Part shown: positions 1-8,371 of the stretch, piece after piece
Position numbering within the stretch: position 1 is the stretch's first letter
Layout of the letters: each line of letters opens with the position of its first letter
Origin: Ichthyophonus hoferi
Lineage: Eukaryota; Opisthokonta; Ichthyosporea; Ichthyophonida; Ichthyophonidae
NCBI GenBank assembly: GCA_002751075.1
Contig: NAOQ01000935.1
Span: 1-10,749 of the forward strand
Length of the DNA: 10,749 bases
Direction of reading: 5' to 3'
The notes under the pieces: model-generated
Databases searched by the model: none
Seen by the model: the letters and a program-made list of their open reading frames with translations, nothing else
Told to the model about the DNA's origin: nothing
Program-made: the position numbers and the translations under genes

Positions 1-87
1 TCTACCTACCTACCTACCTACCTACCTACCTACCTACCTACCTATCTACCTACCTACCTACCTACCTATCTATCTATCTATCTACAG
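1..87 (+). repeat. CTAC/CTAT tetranucleotide microsatellite ending at a splice acceptor
   Basis: The first visible 87 bases are the 3' end of an intron. They consist of CTAC repeats with interspersed CTAT units, closing with TCTACAG just before exon 88-232. The repeat itself therefore supplies the pyrimidine tract of the acceptor. Its upstream extent is cut by the window edge. Confidence 0.93.
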
Positions 88-232
88 GGACACAGCAAGG
101 AAGGGGTCCGTGTACGTACCTATACCCCTCTAGGGCTGGCCTACCAAGGTCAATACGCTAATGATGTCGCCTGCAAGACACTGTCGTTCTACTCGGAGTA
201 CTTTGATATTGCATTCCCTCTACCTAAAATAG
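88..232 (+). CDS. Aminopeptidase exon a (end of N-terminal domain)
   Basis: This exon encodes [16 protein letters not shown] through [10 protein letters not shown]. It matches the family stretch that leads into the catalytic domain (SKDGVCVRVYTP and PLPKIDL in human NPEPPS). It starts after TCTACAG and ends one base into the Asp codon, followed by donor GTAGGC. Confidence 0.93.
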
Positions 233-3200
233 GTAGGCCAGACTCTCTACTATCATACTATTATACCTATTATTATACCTACCATTATACTATTATATCT
301 ACTATTATACTATTATATTATTATATCTACTATTATATCTACTATTATACTATTATATCTACTATTATGCCTGCTATTATATTATAATACCACCAGTATT
401 ACAATCTCATACTATCATATTGTCTTTCTTTTTAACAAATATTTATTTCTGAATGTTTCTTGTGACCTCATATTTTAAACAGTTATCATAGTTACATCAA
501 ATACATTACTGATTTTTTTCCAATCCTATTAAATTATATTTTATTACTGGTTTACTATTACTGGTCAATAATATTGCACATAAAATTCTAACCAATGTAA
601 ATTTCTACAGACCAAATTGCTATTCCCGACTTCTCTGCTGGAGCTGTAAATATTTCCCAATCTTTAATTATAATCTCTCTGTCCTATTGGTCCCCTTAAA
701 ACCTGCCATAGAAGTATGGTCATAGAATAAAATTTATATCATCTTCTTTCTTCACACTATATTTTTCTTCCCTAATATCCAATCAGTACCCACCAATAAA
801 CCCCTTATTTTTAAGCAACCAATACTCTATCCCTTTCCGTCCCTCCCACACACTGCAGCCACTTACTAACCCCTCTCTATTATACCGCTGTATCTATATC
901 TACAGATGGAAAACTGGGGTCTGGTAACCTACCGGACTGCCATTCTTTTGTATGATCCCGAGAAGGCGGATGCCGTTGTTAAGCAAACCATTGCCTATGT
1001 GTTATCCCACGAATTTGCCCACCAATGGTTTGGCAACTTAGTTACTATGGAATGGTGGAATGATTTATGGTATGTAGATGCCTCTACCCTACCTACCCGC
1101 TATGTATTGGTCTGTTTTCTTGTTCCTTTTCTTTAATCTTTTTTTATGTCTCAGTTTGGCTGTATTACTCTAAGGTAAATGTATAGATAGATGGAAGGAT
1201 AGAAACTAAATATTACTTACAGGTACGTTTAACTACTTTATCTATTCTATACGTCCACCCCAACCTATGTTTATTACACTCTTTTTACCTTTTCGTTTGC
1301 GTATTGTTTTCTTTTTCAATTCTTATTAGCCATATATATCCCAATGACCTTATTAATATCTGTCACTATGACTACCACTACCTGGAACTTCTCTGTATAA
1401 CTTTAATGACATCATAATGACCTTATACCCCTTCCCTATAGGCTCAATGAAGGCTTTGCTACATGGGTCGGATGGATGGCAACCAATCATCACTTCCCTG
1501 ACTGGAACGTAAGTCGAGATATAAGTATTTGGTTCCACTCATATGTTATATATAAAAATATCAAAAGATTAGTTAAAAATGAAAGATGTAAGGACTGACT
1601 GATTTTAGTTCAATGTGTGATAGGTATCTATGTCTATTATTTTATTTATAAAAAAGACAAAGAGCAAAGAATGTTTATAACTGGTTCTTTAAAATATATT
1701 ATCATGCCTTACCAGTTGGCCACCTATACTACATCTATTTACCATCCTCTCTCTTCTATCAATAGACCAATGATCTTTACCTTCATACACTTGTAACTAT
1801 GCAACTACTATTAAACCCCCCCCCCTCTCTTTCTCCTGACCGAATCACATCATAGGTGTGGGACCAGTTTGTTATTAACGATTATAAGAAGGCCATGCGG
1901 CTAGATGCCCTTGAGAACTCTCATCCAATCGAAGTTGAGATCTTACATGCCAAGCAGGTGGATGAGATCTTTGATGCCATCTCGTACTCTAAGGTGATTG
2001 GAGTGGGATTAATCAGTTATTAATTAATACATATATACTAGTGATTATATTTTAAGATAAAGCTTGTGTGTTTATTACATATTATTGTCTATCATACATA
2101 TCTTTTATGGCATACTCTCTCATACACACGAGCTACACATTATCAATTGCACAACTAATTTTATATGCGTCTACCTACATACCTTTTCACACGTACCTAC
2201 CACCGTGCCTCTACCTTATACCCTATACCATATACTATATACCCTATATCACATATCATATATTCTATCCTATACTATATACCATATACGATATGCCCTA
2301 TACTATATACTATATACTCTATACCCTATATACTATATGCCCTATACCCTATATCCCATACCCATATTTGGTATCTTATATAGGGTGCTAGCGTGATCCG
2401 TATGTTGGCCACCTATCTGGGTGAGGTTGATTTCCGTGAAGGACTTAGACGTTACCTTAAGAAGTTCCAGTATAAGAATGCCGTGACACAGGACCTATGG
2501 GAGGCTCTGGGTGAGGTATGTTGTACGTTATTGGTGTACGTTATTAGGGCTGTATTTTTAATTCATATGACCTTCTACTGTAACTGTATATGTTATATTG
2601 TAATTCAATAGCGTAGTATATATATATACTTATATACTCAGAGGTGCATGTATGTGTATATGTGTATGTCTATATGTCTTTCTCCACTTTCCCCTCACCC
2701 TCATCTCTCTCTCTCCTTCCCTCTATCTAGGCCAGTGGTAAGGATGTTAAGACAATGATGGACTCGTGGACCAAGCAGACAGGTTATCCTGTAGTGCACT
2801 TTGAAGGTATGTATAGGATAAAATCTATGTCGTGGAACCCGGCCTTTGTTTATATACAACCCCTCTCGCCTTTCCTCCCACACATAATATATATAATGTA
2901 TGTGTATGTATGTATATATGCACCGCTAGCTTTACAGTTCATTCTATTTACCTTAAACATATATAGATCCAACCTATAATATATGGCTTATCTCTGGATT
3001 GCCTTTAAAGGAAGGATTGATATGTATATGTGCTTTAGTTATCTCATTCTATGTGTACTGTCATTGTAATTATAACAATCATATACTATGTAAGGAATAC
3101 TCTGGCCCAGGTTATTGTCCTCTTTCTAATAATACTTTTCTATTTGTAGAGACCAATGGTGGCTTGGTGTGCAAGCAGAGCCGCTTTTTCAGCTCTGGAA

Positions 3201-6200
3201 AAAAGGAGGACTCTACCACGTGGATAGTCCCTACCAGAGTGTTTGATTTGAGACTAGGTATATATGTATGCATTTATGTATGTATATATAGATGCCTACT
3301 TATAAATTTTAGTATGCATGGATGATGAATGTGTATGCTCATGCATCCCCTATAGACCCATTTAGGGCGATTTACCAATGCTGACACTATTGACTATTAG
3401 ATAATATAATCAATATGCTAAACTATGTTATACTATACTATACTATACTATACTATACTATACTATACAATCCAGCTAACCTTATTTGTTTTCTTTGTTT
3501 ATCCTAAATAGTGCCATCCAATGATATCATAAACTCTAAGGAAGGTACACATACCTTTCCAGCCAATGGAAATGAGTTCTTCAAGGGTAACTTCCACCAG
3601 GCTGGCTTCTTTAGGTTAGCTTTGCTACCCACTCTCTATTCTTCTCTCTTCCTCTCTCGCTACCCTGCACTAACCCTGTACCTACCTCCTGTAGAACGCA
3701 GTATTCGGACTCTATGCTTCCTAAGCTAGGGGCTGCTCTTGCCGCCAAGCAGATCTCAGTACGTCACACCATCCTATACTTTCCTACTACTTAATGTATA
3801 TCTGTATATCTCTGTTATACCTCTGCCATTCTACAGAACATACATGTGTTATATAGCGGAATATCCCTTTTACCACCCTATCTAACCCCTGCGCATTTAT
3901 ATTAGTTATAGTCTGACCGGCATGTCTCTCCCTCTCTCTCTCTCGCTCTCTTTCCCCCTTTTTCCTTCTTCTTCTCTTGGTAGGTGGCCGACCGTATAGG
4001 GATTATCAATGATGGCTTCTGCCTGGGGGCTGCCGGCTATGCCAGTATCACCCAGGCACTTACCCTAGTAGGGCACTGTAAGAATGAAGACGACTATAGT
4101 GTATGGGTCGAGCTCATCTCTAACCTTAACAATATCTGCTCTGTGTGGTACAAGGAAGATGAGGTGTGTGTGCTTTCTGATCTTCACCCTAATTAACTGA
4201 TTAATTATTTCTGATTAGGCACTTAACCCATTAAGCACTCAATAACGTATTCATTGCTTTGCTTTATTATACTTGACTACGCATATTATATACTATATAC
4301 ACTATTTCAAATATATGCGCATACACTTACACCATGTATACCTTCTATACATACATATACATACATATCTATATATATATGTATATGTGTGTGTATGTGT
4401 GTGATCAAACATTCCAATCTATTCCTAACCCAATCATATTGCAGAATGTTATCCTTAAGCTACGTACCCTTCAGCGTGATCTTCTTAAGACAATCACAGA
4501 AAAGGTTGGATGGGAGGTGCTAGAATCTGACAGTCACCTTACTCGTCTGCTTCGTCCTCTTGTCCTTACTGCCAGCGGTATTGCTAAGGTAAAGTACTTA
4601 ATTAACTAGTTAAGTTGGAATAATAACCTAATTGCTTTACTCGTTTACTTCGTCTCCTTGACCTTACTGCCGTGATATTGCCAAAGTAAATTACCTAATT
4701 ACTTAGTTAATTAATTGGCTAAATTAGAATAATAACCTAAATTGACTATGGTCGTGCCTTTAAAGATTGGAACGTAGAGAGGTAATAGAGCATATAGTTT
4801 AGTACGTAGTATATTATAGTATATAGTATAGTATAGTACATAGTATAGTACATAGTATAGTGAAGTCTATAGTATAGTATTTAATACTATTCAGAGTGCT
4901 ATCGTATATAGATACATGAATAGGTTCATATATGGACATGCACTGATGCCATATCTCCCTATCAGAACCCCAAAGTTATTAAGGTGGCTCTTGAGAAATA
5001 CCATACCTTTATGGCTGGTAAGTAACTAGAAAATGCTTTAATGTTCTTATTGAGAATATTTGGTTGGTACGTACAAACATATAATTAGAGAATTTCAATG
5101 TATAATTTTAATTTGAGGGGGTGTGAGTAAGGATGCAGATTTAATGGAAAACCATGGTTGGTTCCAATTTTAATATAAGACTTTTGTTGCATTAATCTAG
5201 AGTTTTAAAGTGGTAAAAAATCAATTGGAAGTTTGTTTGGTGTCTATTTATTATAATAGTTACTCACCTCCCTTTCCCTCCCTCTCTCCTTCTCTCTCTC
5301 TCTCTCTCTCTACCCTGTCCCTTTCTAGATGGCCATCACACAGGCCTGAATGCTGATCTGTGGATCCCTGTCTTTGTCATTGCCCTTCTGAACTCTACCG
5401 ACCATAGTGTGTTTGACTCTCTAGTGGCTCTTTACAAGGAGATTGATGTATGTACATGTCCCTCTTTCTTACCTTCCTTCTCTCCAGAGTTGCTTATGTT
5501 CCTATAATATTGTAGTTAAAGTTATGAGTTTTAGTGTTCTATGGGTTGGGTTGTTAGGAATACAATATAAGTATCATATGCCTATATATATGCGTGTACG
5601 ATAGTATGCATACATGTGTCTATGTAGTCTACTGACCTTTGTCATTACTAATCAACGTATGTTCCAGTGTTTCATTTTCGTTCCTCTCCCTCCTACACAC
5701 ATCTAACCTTCCCTTCTTTTACCCCTTTCTTTCCTTTTTCTTCTACCAGGTGGAAAGCCTTAAGACCACTATTCTCCGTGTGCTGGGTAGTGCCCCTACA
5801 GTAGAACTTACTATCAAGGCTTTGCAATTCGCTCTGTCTGACGATGTATGTACATGCTTTATTCTGTACACTAATTTCAGTACTAAGTTCTCTAATTATA
5901 GCATGTAATAATTATTGGTGGTTTATTCCTGCTCTTAATATTATTGGCTAAATATCGCATTTCTTTTGATTACACGCTTAACATTTATATTTTCTCTTTC
6001 GATTATCTCGTAATTAAAGGTTTCCTTTCTGTTTCAATTGGATTATTATTATACAATCTATTTATTGGATAATAGTTTTCTTTGCCACCTACCTTTTACT
6101 CTATCTTTAAACATTTTTAACCTATAACTATAATTGGTACTTATATGTCATGTTTTATACTTATGTTTACCTATTGCCTTTATTGTAATATAATATACTA

Positions 6201-7650
6201 ATACTCATAATTGCTATTATAAAATATTCAACAGCTTAATAATACTGTATGACAATACACAGATAATATAATTATATCACCTGATAAACAATGATTAGGT
6301 CCTATACCTTACTAATGCGTATGATTGGTCGCATATCACAGGTCCGTAGTCAAGATGTTATTATGGTTGTTTCTGCCTGTGCCGCCAACTCGAAGGGAAG
6401 GGACGCCACATGGGCCTTTTTTAAGGTGTGTAACTCACCCTTGATCTCATTGGTTCTGATTATTTTTTTTCCATTATCATTGGTGCAGTTAATTAACTAT
6501 TCCTCTATCAATCTACCTCATCCCTTTACTAGTTAACCCATACCACTGCTTACATTCAAGACTAATATGAACACATTTACCCTATGCACACGTTATATAT
6601 TTGAGACCACCTTCTATATATATTTCCATTGACAAACATTGACATATTTATCTCTCCCGCTCTCTCTTTTTTTCTTTTTTTTTTTCTCTCTTTCTTTTTC
6701 TTTCTATGTATAGGATAACTGGGACGTTTTCCACAAGAAGTTTGCCACGGGTAACTTGATGCTAGCTAGAATCATCACCTTCTGCACTGAAACATTCTCT
6801 AGCGAGGCCATGGCCAAGGATGTACGTAGTACCCCTCTGTTATTTTTTAACCCTCTCCCACCTCCTCTCCTTCTCTGCACCCTACCAGTCTCTTCTTATC
6901 TATTTACTATTCCTTTTACTACTTCTTCCTTTTATTTACTGTGCTCATTTATTATTTAAGATGCTATATTTATAATTTAATTGTAACATGCTATTGGTAC
7001 CTCTGCATCTGCAGCCTTTATTACTAGGAGATAAAAATAAATAGATCCATTTGTATATTAACAATTTAAATTCATATAAACTAATAAAATACCAATGGGG
7101 TTAATACCAATTATAATTATAATCATAAATTAAAATACTCAATCTTATTGGCTCTATAGGTTGAGGAGTTTTTTGCTGCTCATCCATTGGCCACTGTGAA
7201 CCGCACGATCAAGCAGACCACTGAGAACATCAGAGCGCAGGTATGCAATCTCTTCGTCCCCTTCCCTCTCTTTTTGTCCCGCTATCTCTATAACAAAGCA
7301 TTCTCATCTTTTGAAATTATTCATTATTGTGGCTACTCGTACTACTATTGCCAATGTACACACTGTCTCTGTATGACCTACAGGGTCATTAATAGTTGTG
7401 GTCTTGTTTACTTTGATATAAATAGGAATAATGCGTGTATGTGTGTATGTATATATAGTATTATATTATATTTACCCTACCAAAAGGCTTTTAGGTTTTT
7501 AATATGTGCATGCTGTAATTAATCTACTATATATTTATAATCAATCGATTAAACAATTATAACTAACCAATTATATTTCCTCAGAGTGCCTGGCTGAACC
7601 GCGATCGCGAGGTTGTTTCCCAATGGCTTGAGGCCAATGTGTCCCTTTAA
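88..7650 (+). CDS. M1-family zinc aminopeptidase (puromycin-sensitive / Ape2 type), 3' 19 exons, 5' end outside window
   Basis: This metallopeptidase removes N-terminal residues from peptides and is normally cytosolic in this subfamily; the N-terminus is not visible, so location is inferred. Joined exons: 88-232, 611-645, 906-1069, 1442-1508, 1856-1993, 2384-2515, 2731-2806, 3150-3257, 3512-3614, 3695-3758, 3984-4163, 4445-4588, 4966-5017, 5329-5447, 5750-5845, 6342-6425, 6714-6821, 7160-7240 and 7585-7650. They give 1962 bases, or 653 residues plus TAA. Counting from the first visible residue, GAMEN lies at 59-63, HEFAH at 95-99, the third zinc ligand Glu at 118 in LNEGF, and the catalytic Tyr in ISYSKGAS near 181. 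The catalytic domain runs to about residue 260, followed by a beta linker and an ERAP1_C-like helical domain from about 315 to the end. Roughly the first 200 family residues are upstream. No in-frame stop interrupts the joined exons. The family is certain; the exact orthologue is not. Confidence 0.96.
233..610 (+). other. Intron of 378 bases with TATTATAC-rich first third
   Basis: It is bounded by GTAGGC and TTCTACAG. Positions 247-390 are a degenerate TATTATAC/TATTATATCTAC array; the rest is AT-rich with no supported gene or structure. Confidence 0.9.
247..390 (+). repeat. Degenerate TATTATAC / TATTATATCTAC array
   Basis: Units such as CTACTATTATACTATTATAT recur with small changes across about 140 bases. 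The pattern looks like slippage expansion inside an intron. No coding potential is visible. Confidence 0.8.
611..645 (+). CDS. Aminopeptidase micro-exon of 35 bases carrying the GA of GAMEN
   Basis: With the G left over from the previous exon it reads [12 protein letters not shown], matching family DLIAIADFAAGA. The exon ends exactly after Gly-Ala, so the GAMEN substrate-binding motif is split by a phase-0 intron. Acceptor TTCTACAG and donor GTAAAT flank it. It is too short to be called by ORF length and is supported by homology and phase. Confidence 0.92.
864..870 (+). other. TACTAAC branch-point consensus
   Basis: The exact yeast-type TACTAAC lies about 35 bases upstream of the acceptor at 905 in the intron 646-905. 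Similar sites are CACTAAC (3668-3674), ACTAATG (6310-6316) and ACTAACC (7561-7567), as well as TACTAAT on the minus strand in the 8814-8880 intron. Confidence 0.65.
906..1069 (+). CDS. Aminopeptidase catalytic exon: MEN and HEFAH zinc motif
   Basis: It reads [15 protein letters not shown] through [10 protein letters not shown]. Zinc-binding histidines are encoded at 1008-1010 and 1020-1022, with the catalytic Glu at 1011-1013. It begins after TCTACAG. The donor is GTATGT at 1070, chosen because it splits the Trp codon (TG|G) and joins in frame to LNEGF. The open frame runs on for about 20 codons into the intron, so exon length cannot be read from the ORF alone. Confidence 0.95.
1070..1441 (+). 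other. Intron of 372 bases
   Basis: GTATGT donor and CCCTATAG acceptor. It separates the two zinc histidines from the zinc-binding Glu. Apart from AT- and pyrimidine-rich stretches, nothing else is seen. Confidence 0.88.
1442..1508 (+). CDS. Aminopeptidase exon with third zinc ligand (LNEGF)
   Basis: After the shared Trp codon it reads [17 protein letters not shown] and on to DWN. Glu at 1449-1451 is the third zinc ligand, 18 residues after the second His, exactly the M1 spacing. GTAAGT follows. Confidence 0.94.
1509..1855 (+). other. Intron of 347 bases with a ten-C run
   Basis: GTAAGT to CATAG. A run of ten C at 1816-1825 followed by CT-rich sequence serves as the pyrimidine tract. The remainder is AT-rich with no further signal. 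Confidence 0.85.
1856..1993 (+). CDS. Aminopeptidase exon with catalytic tyrosine
   Basis: It reads [14 protein letters not shown] through SHPIEVEI and [12 protein letters not shown]. The family SHPIEV and [14 protein letters not shown] motifs are clear. The Tyr at 1985-1987 corresponds to the transition-state-stabilising Tyr of M1 enzymes. The donor is the weak GTGATT; the GAS of the motif starts the next exon. Confidence 0.94.
1994..2383 (+). other. Intron of 390 bases, largely a TATAC-like array
   Basis: It runs from GTGATT to CTTATATAG. The second half is the low-complexity array at 2211-2383; the first half is plain AT-rich sequence. Confidence 0.85.
2211..2383 (+). repeat. Degenerate CTATATACCATA low-complexity array
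   Basis: About 170 bases built from variants of CCTATACCATATACTATATA reach right up to the acceptor. Several long open frames here (2064-2396) are rich in Tyr, Ile and Pro only because of the repeat. Confidence 0.85.
2384..2515 (+). CDS. Aminopeptidase exon GASVIRM ... DLWEALGE
   Basis: It reads [17 protein letters not shown] through [16 protein letters not shown], matching [23 protein letters not shown] and NAATEDLWESL. The length is 44 codons, phase 0 at both ends. The donor is GTATGT. Confidence 0.94.
2731..2806 (+). CDS. Aminopeptidase exon WTKQTGYPV
   Basis: It reads [20 protein letters not shown] and then VVHFE, near the end of the catalytic domain. WTKQ-GYPV is a strong M1 signature and is close to fungal forms. 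It ends one base into a Glu codon. The donor is GTATGT, the acceptor CTATCTAG. Confidence 0.94.
2807..3149 (+). other. Intron of 343 bases
   Basis: GTATGT to TTTGTAG. The early part contains TATGTATGTA-like repeats (2885-2920). Several short open frames run through it, but none shows family similarity. Confidence 0.85.
3150..3257 (+). CDS. Aminopeptidase exon, beta linker domain
   Basis: It encodes [20 protein letters not shown] through [22 protein letters not shown] and TTWIVP match the LSQKKFCAGG and QWMVPI region of NPEPPS. It is less conserved than the catalytic exons, as usual for this domain. The donor is GTATAT. Confidence 0.88.
3429..3468 (+). repeat. Perfect (TATAC)8 microsatellite
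   Basis: Eight uninterrupted TATAC units lie in the 254-base intron 3258-3511, about 43 bases before the acceptor CTAAATAG. The lack of interruptions suggests active slippage. Confidence 0.93.
3512..3614 (+). CDS. Aminopeptidase exon ... FHQAGFFR
   Basis: It reads [14 protein letters not shown] through NFHQAGFFR, matching the LGTVGFYR step into the C-terminal domain. It ends inside the Arg codon (AG|A). The donor GTTAGC is atypical, but homology across the junction (FFR-TQYS, NPEPPS FYR-TQYS) fixes it. Confidence 0.88.
3695..3758 (+). CDS. Aminopeptidase exon [21 protein letters not shown]
   Basis: This 64-base exon follows an 80-base intron, the shortest in the gene. [11 protein letters not shown] aligns with NPEPPS TQYSSAMLESL at the start of the helical C-terminal domain. 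The donor is GTACGT. A CACTAAC branch candidate lies at 3668-3674. Confidence 0.92.
3984..4163 (+). CDS. Aminopeptidase exon [12 protein letters not shown] (ERAP1_C-like domain)
   Basis: It reads [19 protein letters not shown] through [13 protein letters not shown] and [17 protein letters not shown] matches VDRLGLQNDLF and [11 protein letters not shown] matches YTVWSDLSCNL of NPEPPS. This is the longest exon in the window (60 codons). The donor is GTGTGT. Confidence 0.94.
4445..4588 (+). CDS. Aminopeptidase exon LGWE-type helical segment
   Basis: It reads [15 protein letters not shown] through [14 protein letters not shown] and [14 protein letters not shown], matching NPEPPS ERLGWDPKPGEGHLDALLRG in layout. 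GTAAAG follows. The 3' end of this exon is partly duplicated in the next intron (see 4537-4744). Confidence 0.93.
4537..4744 (+). repeat. Diverged tandem duplication spanning an exon end and its splice donor
   Basis: Unit one (about 4537-4634) covers the last 52 bases of the exon, its donor and the first 46 intron bases. Unit two (about 4635-4744) repeats them, all inside the intron. The exonic part is near 80% identical by eye and keeps a donor (AAAGTAAAT against AAGGTAAAG). One base is missing in the second exon copy, so it no longer follows the frame. Both units end in AATAACCTAA. Confidence 0.9.
4589..4965 (+). other. Intron of 377 bases with two repeat blocks
   Basis: It runs from GTAAAG to CCTATCAG. 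It contains the second unit of the exon/donor duplication and then a TAGTATAGTA array. No other gene signal is present. Confidence 0.88.
4790..4885 (+). repeat. TAGTATAGTACA array
   Basis: Degenerate ATAGTATAGTACATAGTATA units fill about 95 bases of the intron. On the opposite strand the same sequence reads as TACTATAC, related to the TATAC repeats of other introns. Confidence 0.8.
4966..5017 (+). CDS. Aminopeptidase short exon [17 protein letters not shown]
   Basis: This 52-base exon encodes one amphipathic helix, matching the EEARRRFKDHVEG position of NPEPPS. It ends one base into the Asp codon. The donor is a full GTAAGT, the acceptor CCTATCAG. Confidence 0.88.
5018..5328 (+). other. Intron of 311 bases with (CT)n tract
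   Basis: GTAAGT to CTTTCTAG. The acceptor is preceded by a CT repeat at 5278-5311. The rest is AT-rich without other signals. Confidence 0.88.
5278..5311 (+). repeat. (CT)n dinucleotide tract at acceptor
   Basis: A CT/CCT run ends with eleven or so uninterrupted CT units at 5291-5311. It lies 17 bases before the intron end and serves as the pyrimidine tract. Confidence 0.85.
5329..5447 (+). CDS. Aminopeptidase exon [16 protein letters not shown]
   Basis: It reads [20 protein letters not shown] through LVALYKEID. It corresponds to the LSADLRSPVYLTVLKHG region of NPEPPS. It ends in GAT followed by GTATGTACATG, the same extended donor as the next exon. Confidence 0.92.
5448..5749 (+). other. 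Intron of 302 bases
   Basis: GTATGT to TTCTACCAG, with a C/T-rich final 60 bases. Nothing else is visible. Confidence 0.85.
5750..5845 (+). CDS. Aminopeptidase exon [22 protein letters not shown]
   Basis: It reads [19 protein letters not shown] through ALQFALSDD. It matches NPEPPS RIERVLGATLLPDLIQKVLTFALSEEV. The length is 32 codons, phase 0 at both ends. Confidence 0.94.
5846..6341 (+). other. Longest intron (496 bases), AT-rich
   Basis: GTATGT to ATCACAG. Unlike its neighbours it lacks a long pyrimidine tract, but has TTACTAATG about 30 bases from the acceptor, which may compensate. No hidden exon with family similarity was found. Confidence 0.85.
6342..6425 (+). CDS. Aminopeptidase exon [28 protein letters not shown]
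   Basis: Its 28 codons match VRPQDTVSVIGGVAGGSKHGRKAAWKFIK of NPEPPS position by position. Reading can continue into the intron past donor GTGTGT, but the next exon (DNWDVF) joins in the family order. Confidence 0.94.
6660..6706 (+). repeat. Long pyrimidine (CT/T-rich) tract
   Basis: About 47 bases of nearly pure T and C directly precede the acceptor TGTATAG of the 288-base intron 6426-6713. Confidence 0.8.
6714..6821 (+). CDS. Aminopeptidase exon [21 protein letters not shown]
   Basis: It matches the DNWEELYNRYQGGFLISRLIKL region of the family and ends FSSEAMAKD. The length is 36 codons. The donor is GTACGT. Confidence 0.94.
6822..7159 (+). other. Intron of 338 bases
   Basis: GTACGT to GCTCTATAG. 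The first part is pyrimidine-rich, the second very AT-rich. No gene or clear repeat is seen. Confidence 0.85.
7160..7240 (+). CDS. Aminopeptidase exon [27 protein letters not shown]
   Basis: It matches NPEPPS VKAFFESHPAPSAERTIQQCCENILLN. The length is 27 codons, phase 0. The donor is GTATGC after CAG. Confidence 0.95.
7241..7584 (+). other. Last aminopeptidase intron (344 bases)
   Basis: GTATGC to TTTCCTCAG, with ACTAACC at 7561-7567 as a likely branch site 18 bases from the acceptor. No other signal is seen. Confidence 0.88.
7585..7650 (+). CDS. Aminopeptidase terminal exon with TAA stop
   Basis: It reads [21 protein letters not shown] and then TAA (7648-7650). WLNRDREVV resembles yeast Ape2 WVNRDRDVV and NPEPPS WLKRDAESI, so the protein ends at the usual family point. 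Confidence 0.95.
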   Translation, partial: SAWLNRDREVVSQWLEANVSL

Positions 7651-7690
7651 ATATTATATCCAATGGATAGCCTAAAATATAATACATTGT

Positions 7691-7696
7691 AATAAA
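7691..7696 (+). terminator. AATAAA poly(A) signal of the aminopeptidase gene
   Basis: AATAAA starts 41 bases after the stop codon. A G/T-rich stretch (about 7728-7762) follows and could be the downstream element. The implied 3' UTR is only about 60-70 bases. Confidence 0.75.
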
Positions 7697-8046
7697 GTAT
7701 TGACTCTATGCCTGTAAGAGGTGCATTTTGATTAGTGGGTTAGTTTGATTAAACACTAAATCATAGGTAGTGTGTAATACTACATTTTTTTTAATTTGGT
7801 TTGGTTTGATTTATAACGTTTAGCGCCTCTCCCATTTTTATTTGATTAGTAATGTGGTGATTGCACTTGAATCTCTTAGATTATGTGCTGTTACTGTTCC
7901 CATTTGTTCAGATTAATAGCATCTGATATTTATTATTTGCCAACTAACGTAGTTAAAATATTATCTGTAAATGATTGGCATCTAGTAAATTATGTGTGCT
8001 TTCTTTAGTACTTACAACAGTTTAAAAGCCTGAAAGTTTTAACAAT

Positions 8047-8262
8047 ATGTCTTTCAACATTGAATATTTAGCTTGGATTCCATTCCTGAATACTACGTTT
8101 AGTATTGGCTTCCTGCTCAATGTTACATTATATATATTACAGGGCGTGTTTGTGTGCTACCTGTATGATGATAAGCTAGGTCTTTGGCTGGTAATTATTA
8201 TTAGTAAGAGTGCATTCAATATATTTTTAATTTTAAAGCTTGTCGCTAATTGGGGTTTCTGA
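8047..8262 (+). CDS. Unassigned small hydrophobic open frame, possible gene fragment
   Basis: I do not recognise this with confidence. The 71-residue frame from ATG to TGA has two hydrophobic stretches, about residues 19-40 (IGFLLNVTLYILQGVFV) and 46-65 (LWLVIIISKSAFNIFLIL), with YLYDDKLG between them. By eye the second half loosely recalls a CLPTM1-type membrane segment (LLYILDNETN, then about 20 hydrophobic residues, then K), but this is weak and was not aligned. Beyond the TGA the same frame stays open for 56 codons to a TAA at 8431-8433. It has no poly(A) signal or promoter that I can identify. It may be a decayed fragment, a small gene, or chance. Confidence 0.25.
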   Translation: MSFNIEYLAWIPFLNTTFSIGFLLNVTLYILQGVFVCYLYDDKLGLWLVIIISKSAFNIFLILKLVANWGF

Positions 8263-8371
8263 ACTTCTACATCTGAGGTACCATCTGAGATAGTGTTGGT
8301 CTGCAGCCTGAACTACAATGTAACCAGTATCAAGTGTATATGGATAGTATTATCATATAGGCCATTAGCAA

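Noticed and set aside
1-87. Regular short repeats considered as a CRISPR array
   Set aside because: The repeats are contiguous four-base units without spacers, in a eukaryotic intron.
1353-1538. Minus-strand 61-codon frame
   Set aside because: Antisense to the zinc-ligand exon, with no recognisable motif.
2064-2396. Three overlapping open frames of 72-110 codons, rich in Tyr, Ile and Pro
   Set aside because: They are translations of the CTATATACC-like low-complexity array within an intron; they end just after the acceptor in frames that do not match the aminopeptidase.
2999-3325. 108-codon plus-strand frame
   Set aside because: It is intron sequence read in frame into the real exon 3150-3257; only the exon part has family similarity.
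4635-4690. Second exon copy considered as a mutually exclusive alternative exon
   Set aside because: It has no acceptor of its own, has lost one base relative to the frame, and reads into a stop.
8260-8262. TGA read as a sense codon (altered genetic code)
   Set aside because: The aminopeptidase exons use TGG for Trp and contain no in-frame TGA, TAA or TAG, so there is no sign of reassignment.
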